The notes: a model not told the origin generated them from the letters alone. A DNA stretch of 64,000 nt from Tellurirhabdus bombi (GCF_021484805.1 NZ_CP090557.1:2740001-2804000), one strand, 5' to 3'. Counted from the first letter of the stretch, positions 49,943 to 60,004 are shown. Program-made: numbers and translations.

Positions 49943-51451
49943 ATGATTCAGAAAAATTGGCTGGTAGGATGGGCGCTGTTAGCGGTTGTCTCCAACGCCT
50001 GCATTACCGATCACCGCGATGACCCCACTCAGCTACAGGAAAATCCGGCTGCCTTTAAAGAAGTGACTTCCGTTGATTTAGGGGGCGAAGCCGCATCGGA
50101 AATTTCCGCTTATGACCCCGCTAGCAAACGCCTGTTTGTGGTCAATAACGAGTCAGCTGCTAAAGTGGAGGTACTGGACTTGTCGGCTTACCCAACGACC
50201 ACGAAATTACAGCCGATTGATGTGTCGGCCTTGGGTGGCGTTGCCAATAGCGTGGCCGTCAGTGGCGGCAAGCTGGCCATCGCGCTGGAGGCTACCAACA
50301 AGCAGGCAAACGGCAGCGTTATTGTGTTAAATACCAGTACACTAGCTCAGATTCGACAAGTGGAAGTTGGTGCTTTGCCAGATATGGTAACGTTTAGTCC
50401 CGATGGAAACTACATCGTTACAGCCAACGAAGGCGAGCCCAACGCAGCCTATACCAACGATCCGGTGGGCTCTATTTCAATCATCAATATTGCCAATAAT
50501 TACAGCGTCAAGACATTGACCTTTGAGGCGTTTGCCGCTACACAGGCTCAATTAACGGCGGGCGGTTTTCGCCTCTTTGGCCCCAATGCAAGCTTTGCGC
50601 AAGACGTTGAGCCTGAATACGTAGCTATTGCCTCCGATTCAAAGAAAGCCTGGGTAACGCTTCAGGAAAACAACGGAATTGCCGAAGTAGATCTGGTCAA
50701 TGGGGCCATTCTGCGGATTCATCCGTTGGGAACAAAAGACATCAGCCTGGCCAGTAACGCCATCGACCCCAGCGACCGGGATAGCAAAATTAGCTTAGCG
50801 ACCTGGCCGCTGAAATCGTTCTATCTGCCGGATGCCATTTCGTATTTCTCAGCCAACGGTGGGGGCTACCTCATCACGGCGGATGAAGGTGATGCGCGGG
50901 AGTATTCGGCCTTCGATGAGCAGGTGCGTGTGAGTAGCCTTAACCTGGACGCTACCGTTTTTCCGAACGCAACGGAACTAAAACTACCGGCCAACCTGGG
51001 GCGTCTGCGCGTAACCAGAACAGCCGGGAATACCGGTGGCGTTTATAAAGAATTGTATGGCTTCGGTGGCCGTGGATTCAGTATTTACAATGCCGCAACC
51101 GGGCAGCGGGTTTATGAATCCGGGAAGAGTCTGGAAGAGCGGGTCATTGCGGCCAATCTGTACGACGATGATCGGTCGGATGACAAAGGCATTGAACCGG
51201 AAGGAGTCACGGTAGGCATGATGAATAACAAGCCCATTGCGTTTGTCGGTATGGAACGGGCAGATGCCATTGCTATCTACGATGTGAGCAATCCGGCGGC
51301 CCCTCAATTCCTGCAACTGTTTAAAACGGGCGATGCACCAGAGGGCGTTTTATTCGTCGCGGCCAAAGACAGTCCGAACGGTCGGAGTATGCTGGTGGTT
51401 AGCAGTGAAGGCGATGGAACGGTAAAAGTCTATCAGCCGGATAAAATCTAA
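49943..51451 (+). CDS. choice-of-anchor I family lipoprotein
   Basis: The protein is 502 aa from the ATG at 49943; the start 15 codons upstream lacks a signal sequence. The N terminus is a lipoprotein signal (WLVGWALLAVVSNAC). The rest is a beta-propeller-like repeat domain of the choice-of-anchor I type, with AYDPASKRLFVVNNESAAKV, FSPDGNYIVTANEGEP and DKGIEPEGVTVG. Exported, probably extracellular or surface-anchored. Role unclear. Confidence 0.83.
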   Translation: MIQKNWLVGWALLAVVSNACITDHRDDPTQLQENPAAFKEVTSVDLGGEAASEISAYDPASKRLFVVNNESAAKVEVLDLSAYPTTTKLQPIDVSALGGVANSVAVSGGKLAIALEATNKQANGSVIVLNTSTLAQIRQVEVGALPDMVTFSPDGNYIVTANEGEPNAAYTNDPVGSISIINIANNYSVKTLTFEAFAATQAQLTAGGFRLFGPNASFAQDVEPEYVAIASDSKKAWVTLQENNGIAEVDLVNGAILRIHPLGTKDISLASNAIDPSDRDSKISLATWPLKSFYLPDAISYFSANGGGYLITADEGDAREYSAFDEQVRVSSLNLDATVFPNATELKLPANLGRLRVTRTAGNTGGVYKELYGFGGRGFSIYNAATGQRVYESGKSLEERVIAANLYDDDRSDDKGIEPEGVTVGMMNNKPIAFVGMERADAIAIYDVSNPAAPQFLQLFKTGDAPEGVLFVAAKDSPNGRSMLVVSSEGDGTVKVYQPDKI

Positions 51452-51483
51452 TAAGCGCCCGTCAAACATAACCGGCTTTCATG

Positions 51484-51517
51484 AAAAGTCCCTCAACCAA
51501 CTCGTTGAGGGACTTTT
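51484..51517. terminator. bidirectional terminator between convergent genes
   Basis: A 14-bp perfect stem, AAAAGTCCCTCAAC (51484-51497) and GTTGAGGGACTTTT (51504-51517), has a 6-nt loop. A and T runs on the two sides support termination of both 49943-51451 and 51542-52006. Confidence 0.85.
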
Positions 51518-51541
51518 TAGTTATTTGTTTATTGGCTTTGC

Positions 51542-52006
51542 TTAGAACCAGCCCGCACCCGGAATCCGGAATGGCCAAGGAATTGCCGCCAGAATGGCAA
51601 TCAGGCCGAGGGTATAGAAAATAAATACAGCCCGGTGTTTGTTGATAGGACCCGGAGCCCGGCGTAAGCGCGACCGACCAATGGTAATCAGCACGGCGGC
51701 AATCAGCATGAGGGCAATATGCTCCACGGCGTAGAAGCGGTACAAAGGATTTTTCATGATTTCTCCGAAAGGCAATGCACCATCGCCAAACAGAGGAACT
51801 TTAGGGCTAACAAAATAAAGAATTAAGCCAATAGTGACTTGGATGTGCGTTGCAATCAGCGCCCAGACATAGAGCTTATTGTCGCCGGTAGAATATTCGT
51901 CGCGTCGTTGCCATTTCAAAAAGGCCGATACGGCGGCGGCAACGAGAAGAACGAGAACAAGCCAGCGCACTCCAGAATGGGCACGAAGTAGTATAGAATA
52001 TAGCAT
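51542..52006 (-). CDS. b561-like or small membrane protein, four spans
   Basis: This 154-aa protein has four predicted membrane helices (WLVLVLLVAAAVSAFLKW, VWALIATHIQVTIGLILYFV, IALMLIAAVLITIG, VFIFYTLGLIAILAAI). His residues at RAHSG and EHIA could coordinate haem as in cytochrome b561-like proteins. No other motif. Confidence 0.7.
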   Translation of the reverse strand: MLYSILLRAHSGVRWLVLVLLVAAAVSAFLKWQRRDEYSTGDNKLYVWALIATHIQVTIGLILYFVSPKVPLFGDGALPFGEIMKNPLYRFYAVEHIALMLIAAVLITIGRSRLRRAPGPINKHRAVFIFYTLGLIAILAAIPWPFRIPGAGWF

Positions 52007-52103
52007 AGGTTATAAATAATTAAGTACACTTTCCAGGCGACAAAGAAACAACATAAATATAAGACAGCCCCAACTTTTGCCTAAAAATCATTGTTCCAAA
52101 ATT

Positions 52104-52406
52104 ATGATTCTATACAATGTTACCATCAATATTGAGCCGTCGCTTGCGCAAGACTGGCTCCGCTGGATGAAGCAGGAATACGTACCGGAAGTTATGGCTA
52201 CGGGGCTACCTGCCGAAACTAAAATCTTACGGCTGCTGACAGAAGTAGGCAACGGTGGCGTGACCTATACGGCCCAATATTTCTTCAATGCTATGGAGGA
52301 TTTTATTACCTACGAAAAACTGCATGCCCCCGCCCTGAATGCCAAGCTACATGCGCGATACAGTGACAAACTGTTAGCGTTCAGAACGTTACTGGAAGAA
52401 GTATAA
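52104..52406 (+). CDS. DUF4286-family protein
   Basis: This is a 100-aa protein from the ATG at 52104; the start at 52077 is less likely because it adds only a non-conserved leader. The ferredoxin-like fold has NVTINIEPSLAQDWLRWMKQ and a C-terminal helix. DUF4286 proteins occur widely in Bacteroidetes; function unknown. Followed by a strong terminator. Confidence 0.8.
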   Translation: MILYNVTINIEPSLAQDWLRWMKQEYVPEVMATGLPAETKILRLLTEVGNGGVTYTAQYFFNAMEDFITYEKLHAPALNAKLHARYSDKLLAFRTLLEEV

Positions 52407-52433
52407 GCAACAGCGTACTTTAGCAATTTTTTT

Positions 52434-52476
52434 GATAATTCCGTATAAAATATGATTTATTTTATACGGAATTATC
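52434..52476 (+). terminator. long AT-rich terminator
   Basis: A 19-bp perfect stem (52434-52452 with 52458-52476) has a 5-nt loop and is followed by a T run (52477-52481). It lies 28 bp after the DUF4286 stop codon. The remaining sequence to 52722 has no convincing gene; a weak opposing opening (52389-52664) lacks recognisable features. Confidence 0.8.
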
Positions 52477-52722
52477 TTTTTGTGGCTATTCATAGCCATT
52501 ATCAACTTCCTCCCACCAAAGTTTGAGTTCTCCAGGCGGTTGTTTAATTCGTCGCTACACGCCCGGAATGCGGCAAAAGGCTCCAGAATCCCTTGTTGAC
52601 GTTTCCATAAACAATTCACTCCATCTATAGTTAAATAGATATAATATATTAAAGATCCACTCAAAACGGATTATTCTTGGTAAATAATTACTGAATCCGC
52701 TTTATTCTAGCTTCCATTTCTG

Positions 52723-55071
52723 ATGAATAATGTCATGACTAATTCCCAGTCGCATGCTCTGACTGCTGTAGGCCCCAGCAATGTAGCATTTATCGGCGAT
52801 TACCTACCCCGTCGGTGCGGTATTGCCACGTTTACTGCCGACCTATACAAGTCATTTACGACTTTCAATCCTAACTCCAGTGCGATGGTAGTGGCGGTGA
52901 ATGATCTGGAAGAAGGCTACGACTATCCGGAAGAAGTACGTTACGAATTTTATCAGCATGACCTAAGCTCTTACCGAAAAGCTGCTGAATTTCTGAACGC
53001 CATGAATGTAGAAGTGGTGTGTCTTCAGCACGAATATGGCATTTATGGTGGTACGGCAGGCAACTACATCCTGACGCTACTAAGAAGCCTGAACATGCCC
53101 GTTATTACCACTTTCCATACGGTGCTTAAAAATCCGGACAAAGACCAACTAATGACCCTGAAAAGCATCGCGGATGTGTCGGCAAGGGTAGTGGTTATGT
53201 CGGAAAAAGGAAAGCAGTTTCTGCGTGACATTTACGAAATTCCAGAAGATAAAATTGACCTGATTCCGCACGGCATTCCAGACATGCCCTTTGTTGATCC
53301 GCACTTTCATAAAGATCGGTTTGGCATCGAAGGCAAGCAGGTTCTCCTGACATTTGGGTTGTTATCGCCCAATAAAGGCATTGAAAACGTGATCAAGGCA
53401 TTGCCGAAAATTGTCAATCAGTTCTCGAATGTCGTCTACATTGTTCTCGGGGCTACCCACCCCAATCTAGTTCGGGAGCATGGGGAAGTATACCGGGATA
53501 GCCTGAAGCAACTGGCCTCTGAATGCGGCGTGAGTAATAATGTGCTGTTTTACAATCAGTTTGTCGATCACGAAAGTCTGCTGGAGTTTCTCGGAGCAGC
53601 CGATATTTACATCACGCCCTACCTGAATCCGGCGCAAATCACCTCGGGTACGCTGTCGTATGCATTCGGGGTCGGCAAAGCGGTAGTGTCAACGCCTTAC
53701 TGGCACGCCGAAGAACTGCTGGCCGACGGACGGGGTGTTCTGGTGCCTTTTGGTGATTCTGAAGCCATTGCGAACGAAATTATCAATCTGCTCAGCGATG
53801 AACCGCTGCGTCATGCCATGCGGAAGCGCGGCTACATGATGGGTCGGGAGATGATCTGGGAGCGGGTTATGGAATTATATGGACAGTCATTTACGGCGGC
53901 TCGCTATCAGCCCATCGCTGGATTGGAGAGCTTGGTGCCTTACTTAGACGGAACCGCTCCCGACAGCAATGGAGGAAGCAGCTACCAGTTGCCGCCTATC
54001 CGTTTGGATCATTTATACCGCCTTTCGGATTCAACCGGCATTATTCAGCACGCACGTTACCATTTGCCGCATTACGAAGAAGGGTACTGCACCGATGACA
54101 ACGCCCGGGCCTTGATTCTGACGATTATGCTGGCGGAGTTAGGAGTTACTGAGCGCCGCATCGGTGAGCTGGAAGATACTTACGCAGCCTTTCTGAACTA
54201 TGCCTGCTCCGATAACCAGAGGCAGTTCCGTAACTTCATGAGCTACGACCGCCGGTGGTTGGAAGAAGTTGGCTCCGACGACAGCACGGGTCGGGCTATC
54301 TGGGCCTTAGGGACCTGCATTGGCCGCTCGTCGAACAAAAATCTGGTGATGTGGGCAATTCCCATCCTGCACAGAACCTTGCAATCCGTGGTTGAGATGC
54401 AGTCGCCGCGTTCCTGGGCATTTGCCTTGTTGGGCATCTGCGAATACCAGAAGCGCTTCAGCAATGACCGCAAAGCAAAAGCCCTTCAGCAGCAACTGAT
54501 TGAGAAAATGAAAATGCGTTTCGCAGATTCAGCAACGGAGGACTGGCCTTGGTTTGAACATTATCTGGTTTATGACAATGCCGTATTGCCGCAGGCCTTG
54601 CTGCGTTGCGGAGAGGTTCTGGGCTGTGAGGAGTTGATTGAGATTGGACTGCGTTCCCTAAACTGGCTGATGAAAGAACAGACTGCCGAAGGCGGACATT
54701 TTCAGCCCATCGGCTCGAACGGTTTTTATACCAAAGGTGCCGAGCGCGCTTATTACGACCAGCAACCGCTGGAAGCACAAAGCACCATTGCCGCCTGTAT
54801 GACCGCCTACCGCGTCACGAAAGAAACGCGGTGGATCAGCGAAGCCTTGCAGGTGTTCAAATGGTTTACGGGATACAATGATTTTGGACTTTCCATCTAC
54901 GATCAACAGACGGGTGGTTGCCGCGATGGATTGCAAATCGACCGGGTCAACAAAAATCAGGGTGCTGAATCGACGCTGTCTTATCTGCTGGCTTTGACAG
55001 AACTGCACCTCATGCAAAAACATATTTCTGAAACAGAACCTGCAAATTCGGCGTTTTCTATGATGGTATAA
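52723..55071 (+). CDS. GT4 glycosyltransferase with C-terminal helical glycosidase-like domain
   Basis: In this 782-aa protein the N-terminal part (about 15-400) is a GT-B-fold glycosyltransferase of family 4: FIGDYLPRRCGIATFTADLY, VCLQHEYGIYGG, then TFGLLSPNKGIENVIKALP and a nucleotide-binding E-x7-E-like region near ITPYLNPAQITSGTLSYA. The C-terminal part (about 430-760) is all-helical, (alpha/alpha)6-toroid-like, with HYEEGYCTDDNARAL. It probably transfers mannose or a related sugar, in keeping with the GH130 enzyme that follows. Host gene, intact. Confidence 0.85.
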   Translation: MNNVMTNSQSHALTAVGPSNVAFIGDYLPRRCGIATFTADLYKSFTTFNPNSSAMVVAVNDLEEGYDYPEEVRYEFYQHDLSSYRKAAEFLNAMNVEVVCLQHEYGIYGGTAGNYILTLLRSLNMPVITTFHTVLKNPDKDQLMTLKSIADVSARVVVMSEKGKQFLRDIYEIPEDKIDLIPHGIPDMPFVDPHFHKDRFGIEGKQVLLTFGLLSPNKGIENVIKALPKIVNQFSNVVYIVLGATHPNLVREHGEVYRDSLKQLASECGVSNNVLFYNQFVDHESLLEFLGAADIYITPYLNPAQITSGTLSYAFGVGKAVVSTPYWHAEELLADGRGVLVPFGDSEAIANEIINLLSDEPLRHAMRKRGYMMGREMIWERVMELYGQSFTAARYQPIAGLESLVPYLDGTAPDSNGGSSYQLPPIRLDHLYRLSDSTGIIQHARYHLPHYEEGYCTDDNARALILTIMLAELGVTERRIGELEDTYAAFLNYACSDNQRQFRNFMSYDRRWLEEVGSDDSTGRAIWALGTCIGRSSNKNLVMWAIPILHRTLQSVVEMQSPRSWAFALLGICEYQKRFSNDRKAKALQQQLIEKMKMRFADSATEDWPWFEHYLVYDNAVLPQALLRCGEVLGCEELIEIGLRSLNWLMKEQTAEGGHFQPIGSNGFYTKGAERAYYDQQPLEAQSTIAACMTAYRVTKETRWISEALQVFKWFTGYNDFGLSIYDQQTGGCRDGLQIDRVNKNQGAESTLSYLLALTELHLMQKHISETEPANSAFSMMV

Positions 55072-55085
55072 TATTAAAAAGAGCG

Positions 55086-55155
55086 AAAGAGTGAAAGGGC
55101 GAATCAGGAATCTATTTCCTCGCCACTCTTTCACTCATTTACTCTTTCACTCTTT
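55086..55155. repeat. hairpin and short tandem repeat between GT4 and GH130 genes
   Basis: AAAGAGTGAAAG (55086-55097) is exactly complementary to CTTTCACTCTTT (55144-55155). A second ACTCTTTCACTC-like copy at 55125-55136 could pair instead. Alternative folding just before the GH130 ATG could affect expression of the second gene. Confidence 0.5.
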
Positions 55156-55161
55156 TCACTT

Positions 55162-56661
55162 ATGAGTATCAAAGCCACCCGTACTGGCATTGTCCTGCGA
55201 CCTGATCCGACCCGTGTTTTATTCCGCCCCTTTGACATGGGCAATTCGTCCCGACTTCTTAAAATAATCGCCCGTGTCAGTTCCATGACGGACGAAGAGG
55301 CGGAGCGTAAATTGAATGAAGTTATTCGGGAGTTTGGAAGCCGTCACTATAAACTGGAGCGCTTCCTGCTCAAACGGTTTGAACAAATCAAGCCCCATCT
55401 GCTTACGGATGAACCCATAACGCAAGAACGGCAGCTTTTACTGGGTGCTTATTTTACAATGGAATATTCGCTGGAATCGGCGGCTTTGTTCAATCCTTCT
55501 ATGGTTTGGCACCCCGATCAAAGCAACGTTCCACCCGGTTTCAAACGCTTTATTTTGAGTCTGCGGGCAACAGGCGAAGGCCATATTTCATCCATAACCT
55601 TCCGAATGGGGTATATTGATGAAGAAAGCAAAATCATCCTGCGGAAACCGTCCCGGTACGTAACCTCCCCCGAAGTGGTTACAACGCACCTTTTTAACCG
55701 GCAGCAGTTCGAACGCAAGTTGTACGAACTTCGTCTATCCAATCAGATTGCTGATCAACTGCTGTCTGGTATTGGCGACGAGTTTTACTTGCAGGAACTC
55801 GAAGAACGGATCAAACGGATGCTATCGCAATATCGTCACCACGCCGAATACGAAACCATCGCGGGCGGAATTCTGGCCCTGGCCCGGTCTAACTACGAGC
55901 TGGATTTCGACGACGACCAGAGCCTCGACGAACGCTGCATTTTCCCAACCTCACCCAACGAGACCAACGGCATTGAAGATGCTCGTTTTGTGCAGTTTAC
56001 AGACGATAACGGCGAAGCCATCTACTACGCTACCTACACCGCCTACAACGGTCGGGTGACCTTCCCACAGCTGCTGGAAACCAAAGATTTTACGCATTTT
56101 AGCGTCAGCACCCTGAATGGAGCAGAAGTGCAAAACAAAGGCATGGGGCTGTTTCCGCGTAAAATTAACGGTAAATACGCCATGCTTTCCCGGCAGGATG
56201 GGGAGAATATTTACCTCATGTATTCGGATGATTTATACTTCTGGCATACCAAAGAGTTGATCGTTAAGCCAACTTATCATTGGGAATACGTTCAGTTGGG
56301 GAACTGTGGATCACCACTCGAAACCGAAGCAGGCTGGCTGGTTTTAAGCCACGGCGTCGGTCCCATGCGGAAGTACGCCATTGGGGTTTTCCTGCTCGAT
56401 TTGAATGATCCGTCCAAGGTAATTGGCCGCCTGAAAGAACCATTGCTTAGCCCCGACGAGAACGAACGCGAAGGATACGTGCCAAACGTGGTTTATAGTT
56501 GCGGCGGGCTTATCAACAACAACGATCTGATTATTCCATACGCGATGTCCGATTATGCCAGCAGCTTTGCTACGGTTAATCTGAAAGACTTGCTGGCCGA
56601 GCTGACCGGACGGCAGGAGAGCGTTGAGGTAGTCATAACAAACGAAGAAAAAGAAGGCTAA
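55162..56661 (+). CDS. GH130-family mannoside phosphorylase or hydrolase
   Basis: This 499-aa protein has five-bladed propeller features of GH130: RVLFRPFDMGNSSRLLKI at the N terminus, GIEDARFVQF (the catalytic or substrate Asp region), GSPLETEAGWLVLSHGVG and PMRKYAIGVFLLDL, and EREGYVPNVVYSCG. GH130 enzymes act on beta-mannosides, often by phosphorolysis. It is 90 bp after the GT4 gene, so the two likely work together on a mannose-containing glycan. Confidence 0.85.
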   Translation: MSIKATRTGIVLRPDPTRVLFRPFDMGNSSRLLKIIARVSSMTDEEAERKLNEVIREFGSRHYKLERFLLKRFEQIKPHLLTDEPITQERQLLLGAYFTMEYSLESAALFNPSMVWHPDQSNVPPGFKRFILSLRATGEGHISSITFRMGYIDEESKIILRKPSRYVTSPEVVTTHLFNRQQFERKLYELRLSNQIADQLLSGIGDEFYLQELEERIKRMLSQYRHHAEYETIAGGILALARSNYELDFDDDQSLDERCIFPTSPNETNGIEDARFVQFTDDNGEAIYYATYTAYNGRVTFPQLLETKDFTHFSVSTLNGAEVQNKGMGLFPRKINGKYAMLSRQDGENIYLMYSDDLYFWHTKELIVKPTYHWEYVQLGNCGSPLETEAGWLVLSHGVGPMRKYAIGVFLLDLNDPSKVIGRLKEPLLSPDENEREGYVPNVVYSCGGLINNNDLIIPYAMSDYASSFATVNLKDLLAELTGRQESVEVVITNEEKEG

Positions 56662-56808
56662 CCCAGGTGCCGTTGGCTAACTTAATGAATGCATGTTATT
56701 TGCGCTATTTAAGCCCACTCTGTAAGTTTCTCAGTTTTATTGAATCCAAACAGAGCGTAGTTACGTAGGTCCGGGTGTTTACTCATCCTACATTATAACT
56801 TTCAAACT

Positions 56809-58335
56809 ATGTTCAACTTCAACAAGAGGACACAGAGACTGGGCGTACTTGCAGCGGCGCTGGGCTTATTGACAACCTTAAATTCCTGCCAGGATCACCG
56901 CCAGGCTCCCGCGCCCGAGGCGCTGCCCGATGTAACTGTCTACGGGATTTCCGGCGAGACGCCTAATCAGCTGGTTCGCTTCAATGTGCGGTCATCCGGT
57001 ACAGTTGACGCTTCCCTGATCGTTCGCGATATGGAGCCTGGTGAGCGCCTGTTAGGAATTGACTTCCGGCCTGCTACCGGGCAGTTGTATGGGGTTAGTA
57101 GCGCAAGTCGCATTTACGTCATTGATTTAAAAACGGGTATTTCGCGCCGAGTGGGAACCAACCCCTTTACGCCGGCGATCAACGGAACGATTGTCGGATT
57201 TGATTTCAACCCGGCAGTTGACCGCATCCGTATTGTTACCAATACAGGCCAGAATCTGCGCCTGAATCCGGAAACGGGTGCGGTGCAGATGGTAGATGGA
57301 TCAATTAACGGGGCGGCAGGCGTCGCTTTATCGGGAGCGGCTTACACCAACAACCGGGCGGGGACGACAACAACAACGCTGTATGACATTGATCCCGCAA
57401 CGGACAAATTGTATCGCCAGGACCCGCCAAACGACGGAAAACTGGTTGAAGTTGGACCACTGGGACTCGATATTACGGGCTCTGCTGGCTTTGACATTGC
57501 CCCCGATGGCCGCGCACTGGTTTCGGTGGTGTTTGGTGGTAAGTCTGAATTACAGACCATCGATTTAAACACGGGCCGTTTGCAGAAACTGGGCGATTTG
57601 CCAATGAACCTCATTGGATTAGCCATTCCAACAGAGCCGGTAGCTTACGCGGTTGATGGTGGCAATAGCCTGCACATCTTCAACCCAATGAATCCGGCGC
57701 CAGTTGCGAAAACACTGACGGGGTTACAAACCGGTGAAATCATTGTTGGTCTTGACTTCCGGCCAGCCAATGGCCAGCTGTATGCTTTGGGTAGCACGAG
57801 CCGACTTTACACCATCAACACGTCGTCAGGAGCAGCAACTCAGGTTGGTTCAGGGCCCTTTACACCGGCATTATCCGGCGGTGATTATGGCTTCGACTTT
57901 AACCCAACAGTTGACCGTATCCGTTTAGTAAGCAGCATGGGCCAAAACCTGCGTTTGAATCCAGAAACGGGCGCTGTAGGAAACATAGATGGCACATTAA
58001 AACCAGGAACGCCAACGGTTTCGGGTGCAGCTTACACCAATAACTTTGCGGCGGCAACAACGACAACGCTGTACGATATTGATAGCAACACAGACCAGTT
58101 ACTGATCCAGGCGCCACCAAATGACGGTGTTTTGACCGTTGTAGGTTCGCTCGGAATTGATGTAAGCGGAGCCAATGGCTTTGATATTGGTGGCACGTCA
58201 GGAACGGCTTATGCCATTCTATCGGCTAATGGTTCGACCGGCATTTACCGCATCAACCTAAGCACCGGTGCTGCAACCTTAATGTCTCCATTCCCGCTGG
58301 CCGTACGTGGCTTTGCTGTGGGATTAGGGTTCTAG
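56809..58335 (+). CDS. DUF4394 lipoprotein with two tandem domains
   Basis: This 508-aa protein has a lipoprotein signal (LAAALGLLTTLNSCQD). The remainder contains two copies of the DUF4394 domain (about 40-270 and 285-505) with matching motifs: GIDFRPATGQLYGV against GLDFRPANGQLYAL, and NPAVDRIRIVTNTGQNLRLN against NPTVDRIRLVSSMGQNLRLN. A recent-looking internal duplication. Function unknown, surface or periplasm likely. Confidence 0.88.
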   Translation: MFNFNKRTQRLGVLAAALGLLTTLNSCQDHRQAPAPEALPDVTVYGISGETPNQLVRFNVRSSGTVDASLIVRDMEPGERLLGIDFRPATGQLYGVSSASRIYVIDLKTGISRRVGTNPFTPAINGTIVGFDFNPAVDRIRIVTNTGQNLRLNPETGAVQMVDGSINGAAGVALSGAAYTNNRAGTTTTTLYDIDPATDKLYRQDPPNDGKLVEVGPLGLDITGSAGFDIAPDGRALVSVVFGGKSELQTIDLNTGRLQKLGDLPMNLIGLAIPTEPVAYAVDGGNSLHIFNPMNPAPVAKTLTGLQTGEIIVGLDFRPANGQLYALGSTSRLYTINTSSGAATQVGSGPFTPALSGGDYGFDFNPTVDRIRLVSSMGQNLRLNPETGAVGNIDGTLKPGTPTVSGAAYTNNFAAATTTTLYDIDSNTDQLLIQAPPNDGVLTVVGSLGIDVSGANGFDIGGTSGTAYAILSANGSTGIYRINLSTGAATLMSPFPLAVRGFAVGLGF

Positions 58336-58393
58336 TCAGACAAATGAAAAGCCTAACGCTTTTCGTTATTGGCTAATTCGATTAATTTTTTGT

Positions 58394-58434
58394 AAAAAAG
58401 CCCTTCTGTTTAACCAAGCGGAAGGGCTTTTTTT
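58394..58434 (+). terminator. terminator after the DUF4394 gene
   Basis: AAGCCCTTC (58398-58406) pairs with GAAGGGCTT (58421-58429) and is followed by T bases up to 58434. It lies about 60 bp after the stop codon. Confidence 0.85.
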
Positions 58435-58483
58435 GCAACTATGTACTTCCGTTCCAACAGGACTACTTCTATTACCCTGATCG

Positions 58484-60004
58484 ATGACTAATTCCTTTAC
58501 CCTTAATCATAGAAACGCTGTTTTTTTGCACCTGTTTGTAGCACTGGCTCTGTTTAGTGTCTCGCTGGTGAAAGCGCAATCGGTAAGCAAGCCTATGTCG
58601 TTAAGCCTTGAAGTGGGTGCTATCGCTGCCGACTCGGCGCGAACGCCCTTTTGGCTGCGGGCCAACCAACAGGGAACGGTGCCTTTGTCGGTGCCCGTGG
58701 CGACCATACGGGCAGGCATTCGAGCCGACTACCGCCCTGCCTCGGCTGACTCAAGCCTGCGCCGGAACCGGTTTGATTGGGGCTATGGCATCGGCGTGGT
58801 GGGCAACGTAGGTAAAGTCAATCAGGTTCTTTTGCCGGAAGCATACCTTAAGGGTAAAATTTGGGGGCTTGAGCTGTTGGCCGGTCGGCGGCGGGAAGTA
58901 ATCGGCTTAGGTGATACAACCCTCTCGTCGGGTTTTTATATCTGGTCGGGAAATGCGCTGCCTTTGCCCCGGGTCCAGATTTCAACGCCCGACTACCTGC
59001 CTGTTGGCTTTCTGAAAGGTTGGCTGGCGTTTAATTTTGGGTATGTACACGCCTGGTTCAACGCGCCATACATCGAGAAGGCTTATCTGCACCAAAAATA
59101 CCTGTACGCCCGATTTGGGAAGCCAGCGAGTCATTTTAATCTGTATTTGGGACTAAATCACCAGATTCAATGGGGCGGTTATGCCGATTACCTGGTTGGA
59201 ACGCCTTTTGCAGTTAATGGAAAGTTGCCCTCATCTTTTAAAGATTATGTAGACGCGGTTGTTGGCGTGATACCAAAAGACCTGGAAAATGATCGCTATA
59301 CCAATTTTGACGGCTATAACCGAATTGGTAATCACCTCGGCAGCATGGATTTGGCCTTAACCTGGAAGGGCGCGCGCCAGCAATTTATGCTTTACCACCA
59401 ACATCCGTATGAAGATGCCTCTGGTCTGGTGCTGGCGAATGTGCCAGACGGACTGTCGGGGCTAAGCTGGCGCAATCAGGCACCAATGGCAAACCGGGGG
59501 TTTCAGCTTCAGGCTGCCGTGGTGGAATACATCAGCACGATGAACCAAAGCGGCGCGTCATTCGATGTGGATGGAACGCGTTTTAAAGGAGCAGACAATT
59601 ATTTCAATCACCGGCAATACCGCGAAGGCTGGGCTTATTTTGGCCGTGGTATCGGAACGCCCCTGATTCCTTCGCAGCTTGAACTAGCCGGGAGCGGCGG
59701 TTTGCGCCAGAATTGGGAGTTTTTCCCCAGTAACCGCCTGCAAGGGGTGTCGGTTGCTCTGAACGGCGTGGCGGGGGCCGTCGGCTGGACAGCCCGTTTT
59801 ACGCAGCAACGCCATTTCGGAACTTTTGAAGCACCGGTTTCGGCCATTAACCAGGTTTCTTTATTGCTAATGGGTTATACAGATTTAGCCTGGTTAGGTG
59901 GTGTGCGCGTCAAAGCGGCGGTGGCTGTCGATCAGGGGAAACTGTATCCTAACTCGGTAGGTGGTTTTCTGTCCTTAAGTCGGCAGCTTGCCCTGCGAAA
60001 ATAA
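58484..60004 (+). CDS. Wzi-like capsule assembly outer-membrane protein
   Basis: This 506-aa protein has a signal peptide (FLHLFVALALFSVSLVKAQ) followed by an 18-strand-type beta-barrel pattern with aromatic girdle residues: PFWLRANQQGTVPL, WGLELLAGRRREVIGLG, FYIWSGNALPLPRVQIS. Matches the capsule assembly Wzi family that binds polysaccharide at the outer membrane. It fits with the nearby glycosyltransferase and epimerase genes. Confidence 0.85.
   Translation: MTNSFTLNHRNAVFLHLFVALALFSVSLVKAQSVSKPMSLSLEVGAIAADSARTPFWLRANQQGTVPLSVPVATIRAGIRADYRPASADSSLRRNRFDWGYGIGVVGNVGKVNQVLLPEAYLKGKIWGLELLAGRRREVIGLGDTTLSSGFYIWSGNALPLPRVQISTPDYLPVGFLKGWLAFNFGYVHAWFNAPYIEKAYLHQKYLYARFGKPASHFNLYLGLNHQIQWGGYADYLVGTPFAVNGKLPSSFKDYVDAVVGVIPKDLENDRYTNFDGYNRIGNHLGSMDLALTWKGARQQFMLYHQHPYEDASGLVLANVPDGLSGLSWRNQAPMANRGFQLQAAVVEYISTMNQSGASFDVDGTRFKGADNYFNHRQYREGWAYFGRGIGTPLIPSQLELAGSGGLRQNWEFFPSNRLQGVSVALNGVAGAVGWTARFTQQRHFGTFEAPVSAINQVSLLLMGYTDLAWLGGVRVKAAVAVDQGKLYPNSVGGFLSLSRQLALRK

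Noticed and set aside
52389-52664. Minus-strand opening of 91 codons after the DUF4286 gene
   Set aside because: It overlaps the terminator hairpin and has no start context or motif; a transposase remnant was considered but cannot be supported.
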